DNA of 20,624 nt, taken from JAUXEH01 sp965602945. Lineage in GTDB: Bacteria; Acidobacteriota; Aminicenantia; Aminicenantales; Aminicenantaceae. Position 1 is the first letter of the stretch. Each line of letters starts with the position of its first letter. The DNA is taken from assembly GCA_965602945.1 (NCBI GenBank), contig CBFDBC010000046.1, positions 1 to 20,624 on the forward strand, given 5' to 3'. Shown here one piece after another: positions 15,641-20,624 of this stretch. The position numbers and the translations under genes were made by a program. Under the pieces are notes generated by a model that saw only the letters and a list, made by a program, of their open reading frames with translations, did not search any database and was not told the origin of the DNA.

Positions 15641-16525
15641 CAGAAGCTGTGCCTGCTTTTTGTCGGCCTGGGGCTGATCCTATCGTGTGGGGGAGAGACA
15701 GTGACGGATATATACCGATCCGTGCCCGACCGGATCCAGGAGTGGCAAGCCGTGGGAGAAGACGCGCGCTACGACCGGGCCACGCTTTTCGACTACATGA
15801 ACGGCGGGGCCGAGGTCTACCTCGCCTTCGACTTCCGCGAGGTCTTCGTGCGCCGTTATCAACGGGGTGAGGATGAGGAACTCTCGCTGGACATCTACGA
15901 CATGGGCTCCCCTAAGGAAGCGTTCGGAGTGTTCTCGTGCGACCGTGAGGACGAAGAGGCCGGTATCGGCCGGGGTTCGGAGTACGGCTTCGGGCTGCTG
16001 CGATTCTGGAAGGGCCGCTATTTCGTATCGATCATGGCCGGCGCAGAGGGCGAGGATGTGGACCGGGCCGTGCTCGAACTGGGGCGGGCAGTGGATGGGC
16101 TCCTCAAGGATGAAGGGAGGCAGCCGGACATCCTGAAGATGCTCCCACAGGAAGGCCTCAGGCCCGACCGAGTGAGCTACTTCCACAACAACGTGAACCT
16201 GAACAACCGTTTCTTCATCGCCGCCGAGAACATCCTCAAGCTGCAGCGGGAGACCGACTGTGTCTTCTCGGAATACGGCCCTCCGGACACGGAACCGGTC
16301 AACCTCCTGATCGTCCGGTATCCGGATGCTCACTCCGCGCAGGACGCCTACCGGTCGTTCCTGGAGAGCTACATGCCCGAATCGGGAGAGACGGCAGCGA
16401 CACAGACGGAAGACGGCCGGTGGACCCTGGCCCGGATAACGGGCAGCGTTGTCTCCATCGTCTTCGGGGCTCCAGACGAAGCATCCGCTATTAGCAAACA
16501 GTCGGACATACAATTCGATTTTTGA
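15638..16525 (+). CDS. DUF6599-like exported lipoprotein
   Basis: The product has 295 residues. A lipoprotein signal (MQKLCLLFVGLGLILSC) ends at C17 with ILSC as the lipobox, followed by GG, so the mature protein is probably membrane-anchored outside the cytoplasm. The body is soluble and repetitive in character. The section ATLFDYMNGGAEVYLAFDFREVFVRRY, continuing to LSLDIYDMGSPKEAFGVF, is what I associate with the DUF6599 family. A second half (about 165-285) resembles it loosely (NNRFFIAAENILKLQRETD, LLIVRYPDAHSAQDAY), suggesting an internal duplication. No catalytic motif is seen. The next gene, a Tat-exported DUF362 protein, begins 16 bases after the stop, so the two are probably co-transcribed. 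The function is unknown and the family call is from memory. Confidence 0.72.
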   Translation: MQKLCLLFVGLGLILSCGGETVTDIYRSVPDRIQEWQAVGEDARYDRATLFDYMNGGAEVYLAFDFREVFVRRYQRGEDEELSLDIYDMGSPKEAFGVFSCDREDEEAGIGRGSEYGFGLLRFWKGRYFVSIMAGAEGEDVDRAVLELGRAVDGLLKDEGRQPDILKMLPQEGLRPDRVSYFHNNVNLNNRFFIAAENILKLQRETDCVFSEYGPPDTEPVNLLIVRYPDAHSAQDAYRSFLESYMPESGETAATQTEDGRWTLARITGSVVSIVFGAPDEASAISKQSDIQFDF

Positions 16526-16541
16526 ATATAAAGGACCTCAA

Positions 16542-17414
16542 ATGACAAAACTTCTAACGCGTCGCGATTTTCTCAAGGGGAGTGCAGGCCTGGTGATCGG
16601 ATCCGCCGTGGGCCTGCCCGCCCAGACGGCCCCCAAATCCCGGGTGGTGCTGATCCGCCATCCGGAGGCCGTGGAGGCCGGGTCCCGTTTCAATGCGGCT
16701 GTCATACAGCAGATGCTGGACGAGGCCGTCACGGCGCTGCTCGAAGCCCCGGATGCGGCAGGGGCCTGGAAGTCACTGATCAAGCCAGGCGAGGTCGTGG
16801 GTATCAAGAGCAACGTGTGGTCCTACCTGCCCACGCCGGCCGAGGTGGAGCAGCACATCAAGCTCCGCGTGATGGAGGCCGGGGTCAAGGAGGGTGACAT
16901 CGCTGTCGACGACCACGGCGTCAAGGAGAACCCTGTATTCCAGAGGTCGACTTCGCTGGTCAACGTACGGCCCATCCGCACACACTACCTGTCCGGCATG
17001 AGCGGCTGCATCAAGAATTTCATCATGTTCGCCCCCTCGCAGCCGGCCCTGCATCCCAATTCCTGCGCAGACCTGGGATCGACCTTTCTACTCCCTCAGG
17101 TCAAGGGCAAGGTCCGGCTCAACATCCTCTGCTGCCTGACGCCTCAGTTTCACGGCCGCGGCCCGCATCATTTCAGCCGGCGCTATGTCTGGGACTACAA
17201 CGGGATCCTTATGAGCCGGGACCCGGTGGCGGTGGACACCATCGGGCTGGAGCTGATCAAGGCCAAGCGCCGCCAGGTCCTGGGCAAGGCCAAGGAACTG
17301 CCGCCGGTGCCCAAACACATCGAGCTGGCCGATACGAGACACGGCATCGGTGTGGGCGACCTCGGCCGGATCGAACTGATCAGGCTGGGCTGGCAGCAGG
17401 ACATCCTGATCTGA
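16542..17414 (+). CDS. Tat-exported DUF362-family protein
   Basis: From the ATG at 16542 the product has 290 residues. This start has AAGGA 6 bases upstream and places a twin-arginine signal, TRRDFLKGSAGLVIGSAVGL, at residues 6-25. The frame is open further upstream, but that would bury the signal. Tat export implies folding, often with a cofactor, before crossing the membrane. The body carries DUF362-like features: GEVVGIKSNVW, VDDHGVKENP, SGMSGCIKNFIMF and SRDPVAVDTIGLELI. Some DUF362 proteins are fused to ferredoxin domains, but here no four-cysteine iron-sulfur cluster motif is visible. There are only scattered cysteines, including an adjacent pair in ILCCLTP. It sits in a tight cluster with two lipoproteins, gaps 16 and 12 bases. 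The biochemical role is unknown. Confidence 0.82.
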   Translation: MTKLLTRRDFLKGSAGLVIGSAVGLPAQTAPKSRVVLIRHPEAVEAGSRFNAAVIQQMLDEAVTALLEAPDAAGAWKSLIKPGEVVGIKSNVWSYLPTPAEVEQHIKLRVMEAGVKEGDIAVDDHGVKENPVFQRSTSLVNVRPIRTHYLSGMSGCIKNFIMFAPSQPALHPNSCADLGSTFLLPQVKGKVRLNILCCLTPQFHGRGPHHFSRRYVWDYNGILMSRDPVAVDTIGLELIKAKRRQVLGKAKELPPVPKHIELADTRHGIGVGDLGRIELIRLGWQQDILI

Positions 17415-17426
17415 CGGGGAGGACCC

Positions 17427-19256
17427 ATGAAAGGAAAACACAACCTCTGGATAACGGCCGCCGCGATCCTGGCAGTCTTTCTGCCGGCCTGCAAGGGATC
17501 TTCGGATATCCGGGAGATGGAATTCGTGGACTCCATCCTCTGGACCAAGGCCTATGACATCAAGGTGGAAGGCGACCGTGGCTACTGCGCCTTCATGAAC
17601 GGCCTCATGATCCTGGACCTGTCCCCGAGGCGGCCCACACAGGTCTCCAGGCTCTACCTCGGGGGAGGGAACGGGATCGACATCGACGGATCCCTGGCCT
17701 GCGTCGCGGCCGGAATAAAGGGATTGTGTGTCGTGGACGTGAGTGACGAGTCTACCCCAGTGCTGAGCGGTTCGCTCATCACGCCGGGAGAGGCCCGGGA
17801 TGTTGCGGTCTCAGGCGGCTTCGCCTTCGTGGCCGACGGAGCGGCCGGCCTCCAGGTGGTGGATTTGAAGCGGACTGACAGGCCCCGGATCATCGCCGGG
17901 CTCGACACACCCGGAGAGGCTGAAGACGTGGTCCTGTCCGGAAGCCGGGCCTATATCGCGGACGGAGAGGGTGGTGTGCACATCGTGGACGTCACCGATC
18001 CTTCCGCACCCGGCCTCATCGGAAGCTTCGACACTCCGGACACGGCGGAGCGGGTGGCGGTATCTGGCGACTATCTCTACGTGGCCGATGGATCATCGGG
18101 CCTCCAGGTTCTGGACATAACCCGGCCGGAAACCCCTGAACAGGCCGCGTCCTACACTACGGCCGGGTATGCCCACAGCGTCAAGGTGCTGGGGAACTAT
18201 GCCTATGTGGGCAACCTCTATGACGGCGGCTTCGAGATCGTGGACATCACGGATCCCTCAACACCAGCCCGGGCCGGGTGGACGAAGTACACCATGTACA
18301 ACGAGGCCTGGGAGCTGGCTGTGGAAGGGGATACGGCCTTTGTCGTGGATTACTTCGCCGGAGTCTACAGGATATCCGTGGAAGACAAGACCAGGCCGCG
18401 CTCGCGGGGCTACTACTACACGCCCGGTTCCATAATCGCGGCCGAGGCCCTGGGAGAGCGGATCTGCGCACTGGGAGACCTTTCCGGTTTCCGGGTTCTG
18501 GACGGGACCGTGCCCGGAGCGCTCAAGGAGACCGGTTCCAACTCCCCTTTCCGCGGCGTGCACGGCATGGCCGCGGCCGGGCGGCACGGCTATTCCACGG
18601 ATCGCTGGGGGCTCAAGGTGTTCGATCTCGGAGATCCCGGGTCCATCAAGCGGGTCGCGAACCTCCCCATCCCCGGTGTGGCCCGGGCCGTGATCGTACA
18701 TGGAGACCGAGCCTTCCTGACCGCCGACCACACCGGTTTCCACATGGTGTCCCTGGCTGACCCGGCCGCGCCCGAGCTCCTGGGCAGCTTCGCCATGGAC
18801 GGATTCGCCTACGGGCTGGATGTTGCCGGCAACACCGCCTATGTGGCCAACAGCGACACGGGCTTCCACATCCTGGACATCACAGACCCGGCAGCCGTGA
18901 CGCAGGTCGGCTTCCTGGAGACGCCGGGGATGGCCTACGGGGTCGCTGTCCAGGACGGATTCGCCTACGTAGCCGACGGGGATGCCGGGCTGCAGGTCGT
19001 GGACATGGGGGATCCTACGGAACCCCGGATCGTCGGCTCCTGCCCGGTCGAGGGCTTCGCCAACCATGTCCGGGTGAGCGGCACTCACGCCTATGTCTCG
19101 GACGAATCCTTCGGACTGCTCAAGATCGATGTAAGCGATCCTGAAGCACCCAAGCTGGTGGCCCGGTTCGGAACGCCCGGCGAATCCGCCGCCGTCAGCC
19201 TCTGGGGCGAGTACATCCTGATCGCCGATTCCTTCTCACTGATCGTGGTAAAATAG
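17427..19256 (+). CDS. LVIVD-repeat beta-propeller lipoprotein
   Basis: The product has 609 residues. The signal ends in a lipobox, FLPAC (C22), followed by KGSSD. The rest is built almost wholly of about 42-residue repeats, each ending in a strand such as GLQVVDL, GVHIVDVTDPSAP, GLQVLDITRPETP, GFEIVDITDPSTP or GFHILDITDPAAV. I count thirteen clear units plus a closing partial one (SLIVVK), fourteen in all. That is a number that would build two seven-bladed propellers. Units 7 and 8 (GVYRISVEDKTRP, GFRVLDGTVPG) are the most degenerate and may mark the boundary. LVIVD proteins are surface or periplasmic and their ligands are mostly unknown. GGGAGG lies 4 bases before the ATG, and the gene starts 12 bases after the DUF362 gene. 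The next genes are convergent. Confidence 0.85.
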   Translation: MKGKHNLWITAAAILAVFLPACKGSSDIREMEFVDSILWTKAYDIKVEGDRGYCAFMNGLMILDLSPRRPTQVSRLYLGGGNGIDIDGSLACVAAGIKGLCVVDVSDESTPVLSGSLITPGEARDVAVSGGFAFVADGAAGLQVVDLKRTDRPRIIAGLDTPGEAEDVVLSGSRAYIADGEGGVHIVDVTDPSAPGLIGSFDTPDTAERVAVSGDYLYVADGSSGLQVLDITRPETPEQAASYTTAGYAHSVKVLGNYAYVGNLYDGGFEIVDITDPSTPARAGWTKYTMYNEAWELAVEGDTAFVVDYFAGVYRISVEDKTRPRSRGYYYTPGSIIAAEALGERICALGDLSGFRVLDGTVPGALKETGSNSPFRGVHGMAAAGRHGYSTDRWGLKVFDLGDPGSIKRVANLPIPGVARAVIVHGDRAFLTADHTGFHMVSLADPAAPELLGSFAMDGFAYGLDVAGNTAYVANSDTGFHILDITDPAAVTQVGFLETPGMAYGVAVQDGFAYVADGDAGLQVVDMGDPTEPRIVGSCPVEGFANHVRVSGTHAYVSDESFGLLKIDVSDPEAPKLVARFGTPGESAAVSLWGEYILIADSFSLIVVK

Positions 19257-19326
19257 AAGTGAGACCCTCCCGGGCGCTTGACGAAGGACTTAGTCCCCAT
19301 GGCGGCCCGCTTCGATGGGATCGGAT

Positions 19327-19821
19327 TCAAGGAGATTCGATGAAGTTTTGATACGCGTCGCGCAGGGAAGAAATGCGCCTCAGATCGGATCTGGACCGAT
19401 CGTCGACAGCCAGGAAAAATTCTTTCAGGATCACATCAAACTCCTGGAATTCTCTGGGGAGGTCCAGCTGAGGCCATTCACGGGATGTCCCATTCATCCG
19501 GGTATGCAGCGCCTCGGTGAGTCTATTGAAAAACAACCGGGTCCTCCGCCTGATGAAGACATAAAACAGTGTCGCCAGGACCAACGTCAGAGCGGCCAGC
19601 AGCACGTTGAACTGGATCACGGTTCCGGATATCACCTCAGTGAGGTTTGATATCTCGATGTGGGACCGGTACAGATTCGCCTCCAGCAGGGCCCGGAGAT
19701 GCCGGCTGTAATACATCAGGTTAGCGATCACGATCAGGAGGTTCAGGCCCAGATATAAGAGAAGCATCCTCTTCTGAAACACCCTGTCGACATATATTCT
19801 TTTTCTTCGCTTATCCCTCAT
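19327..19821 (-). CDS. Two-TM, HAMP-like membrane protein next to a cytochrome gene
   Basis: From the ATG at 19821 the protein has 164 residues. This start has AAGGA 8 bases upstream, in the gap after the cytochrome stop. A longer in-frame reading (from 19929) would overlap the cytochrome. A basic N-terminus (MRDKRRKR) precedes a membrane helix at about 19-37, a short outer loop (38-69) and a second helix at about 70-90. RRRTRLFFNRLTEALHTRM and LPREFQEFDVILKEFFLAVDD then read like the two helices of a HAMP linker, ending without any output domain. HAMP linkers normally pass signals in chemoreceptors or kinases. Here it is a stand-alone unit 11 bases after a heptaheme cytochrome, so it may be a membrane partner of that protein. 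The family is not recognised with certainty. Confidence 0.65.
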   Translation of the reverse strand: MRDKRRKRIYVDRVFQKRMLLLYLGLNLLIVIANLMYYSRHLRALLEANLYRSHIEISNLTEVISGTVIQFNVLLAALTLVLATLFYVFIRRRTRLFFNRLTEALHTRMNGTSREWPQLDLPREFQEFDVILKEFFLAVDDRSRSDLRRISSLRDAYQNFIESP

Positions 19822-19832
19822 AGTCCAGTTCC

Positions 19833-20624
19833 TTATAGATCGTGGCAAGACAGGCAGAGCCTGCTCATGGTGTTGTCCATTACCAGATATTTTAGATGCC
19901 CTGAATAGTGATCGTGGCAGGATGCGCACCCGACTCTTCCCTGGGCTAGAACAATCCGCGGATCGATACTTTCCGGAGAATGAAACGTGTTGGGATTTTG
20001 GGCATACACCTGCGCATAGTCCATCCCGACGGGATGAGAAAGCCCAATTTCTGTGGGGTGTTCGAAGTTGAGGCCTCTGAGCTGGATGTCAGAGGCAGTG
20101 GACAGAGTGCCGTCGTGACAGCTCAGGCAGTCCTTGGAGTTGTCATCCAGTACAGCCAGAGACTCAGGATCCAAAGGCGCCAGGTGGGCTCGTTTGACGG
20201 CCATCGCATGGGAATCCACCTCAAAACTGCTGAACTCTCCCTGATGACACATGTAGCAAAAGAGCTTTCCGGCACTCTCCGCCCGCAGCAGAAAGGGACC
20301 GGGTTGAACGGCTTCACCGGCACCCTGATCAGGGCCGTATTGTCTATGCGGAAAATGACAGGTCTCACAGACCATCTCATTTCCGAACAAGGGGAATTGT
20401 TCGGGAAGCGCCTTACCCGGCGAGAAACCGGACGGATGGGAGCGTTTCTCGCCGTCCGGATGACAGGAAAGGCACAGCCGGTTGGGGGACCGGATCAGGA
20501 TCGACGGGTCTTTCATTCCCAGATGACACATGTCACATTTCCCCTCAAAATCATGGGGGTCCTGAGTCTGCAGCGTCCAGAGGGCCAGTGCTGCCGCCAG
20601 GAGCCCGGCTGCACTCGCCAATAC
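19833..20624 (-). CDS. Heptaheme cytochrome c, 5' end at or beyond the window edge
   Basis: The frame is open to the window edge. About 263 residues are visible and the true start may lie outside. The visible start is hydrophobic (ASAAGLLAAALALWTL), part of a signal peptide or membrane anchor. Seven CxxCH heme-binding motifs follow, counting from the TTG at 20621: CDMCH (29), CLSCH (50), CETCH (85), CYMCH (122), CLSCH (165), CASCH (232) and CLSCH (256, directly before the C-terminus). Extra histidines between them could be distal ligands. The arrangement resembles the doubled-CXXCH multiheme family used for periplasmic or outer-membrane electron transfer. The next gene, a two-TM HAMP-like protein, follows after 11 bases. 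The natural electron partner is unknown. Confidence 0.9.
   Translation of the reverse strand, partial: VLASAAGLLAAALALWTLQTQDPHDFEGKCDMCHLGMKDPSILIRSPNRLCLSCHPDGEKRSHPSGFSPGKALPEQFPLFGNEMVCETCHFPHRQYGPDQGAGEAVQPGPFLLRAESAGKLFCYMCHQGEFSSFEVDSHAMAVKRAHLAPLDPESLAVLDDNSKDCLSCHDGTLSTASDIQLRGLNFEHPTEIGLSHPVGMDYAQVYAQNPNTFHSPESIDPRIVLAQGRVGCASCHDHYSGHLKYLVMDNTMSRLCLSCHDL

Noticed and set aside
19286..19296. GGACT-T-AGTCC palindrome between the convergent genes, as a shared terminator
   Set aside because: The loop is too small, the stem short and no T run occurs on either strand.

Overview
The window (20,624 bases, GC-rich) is a compact bacterial chromosomal segment from a Gram-negative-type organism, judging by several exported lipoproteins, a Tat substrate and a multiheme c-type cytochrome. 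A PadR regulator paired with an orphan FtsX-type permease that has a cytoplasmic prefix domain, a TPR/PD40 exported protein, and a DUF6599-like/DUF362/LVIVD exported trio together recall Acidobacteriota and especially Candidatus Aminicenantes. That placement rests on architecture alone and no marker gene is present. I see no rRNA, tRNA, CRISPR array, insertion sequence or phage gene.

Layout. (1) 1-3566: the end of an envelope-glycan operon, with a truncated family-2 glycosyltransferase, a VanZ-like membrane protein and a large GT-C-type membrane glycosyltransferase. (2) 3567-6571: a two-component system. The histidine kinase has an unusually large extracytoplasmic domain containing TPR-like helices, and the response regulator is of the OmpR/PhoB type. 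The upstream gap holds a good sigma70-like promoter and a PhoB-like direct repeat. (3) 6656-8710: an exported TPR plus PD40 beta-propeller protein. (4) 8711-11707: a gap with a four-unit, 11-bp-period repeat of the same PhoB-like type, then a divergent UvrA with a near-leaderless promoter. (5) 11708-14798: padR and its orphan ABC-type permease. The padR promoter carries two matching palindromes 42 bp apart. (6) 14799-15591: a VapBC toxin-antitoxin pair with a nested palindromic operator over its promoter. (7) 15638-19256: three closely spaced exported proteins, namely a DUF6599-like lipoprotein, a Tat-exported DUF362 protein and a lipoprotein with 14 LVIVD repeats. (8) 19327-20624, minus strand: a heptaheme cytochrome c (5' end at or beyond the window edge) and a two-TM, HAMP-like protein, convergent with the trio.

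Working model. Most genes concern the cell envelope and its sensing. The two-component system may act on its own promoter and on the region upstream of uvrA through shared direct repeats. PadR probably represses its own permease operon. VapBC autoregulates. The exported trio and the cytochrome pair look like separate extracytoplasmic functional units of unknown and electron-transfer roles respectively. No single gene here is a proven new system. The most testable novelties are the regulatory sites (PhoB-like arrays, paired PadR palindromes, a start-codon hairpin), the TPR-sensor kinase and the exported trio.
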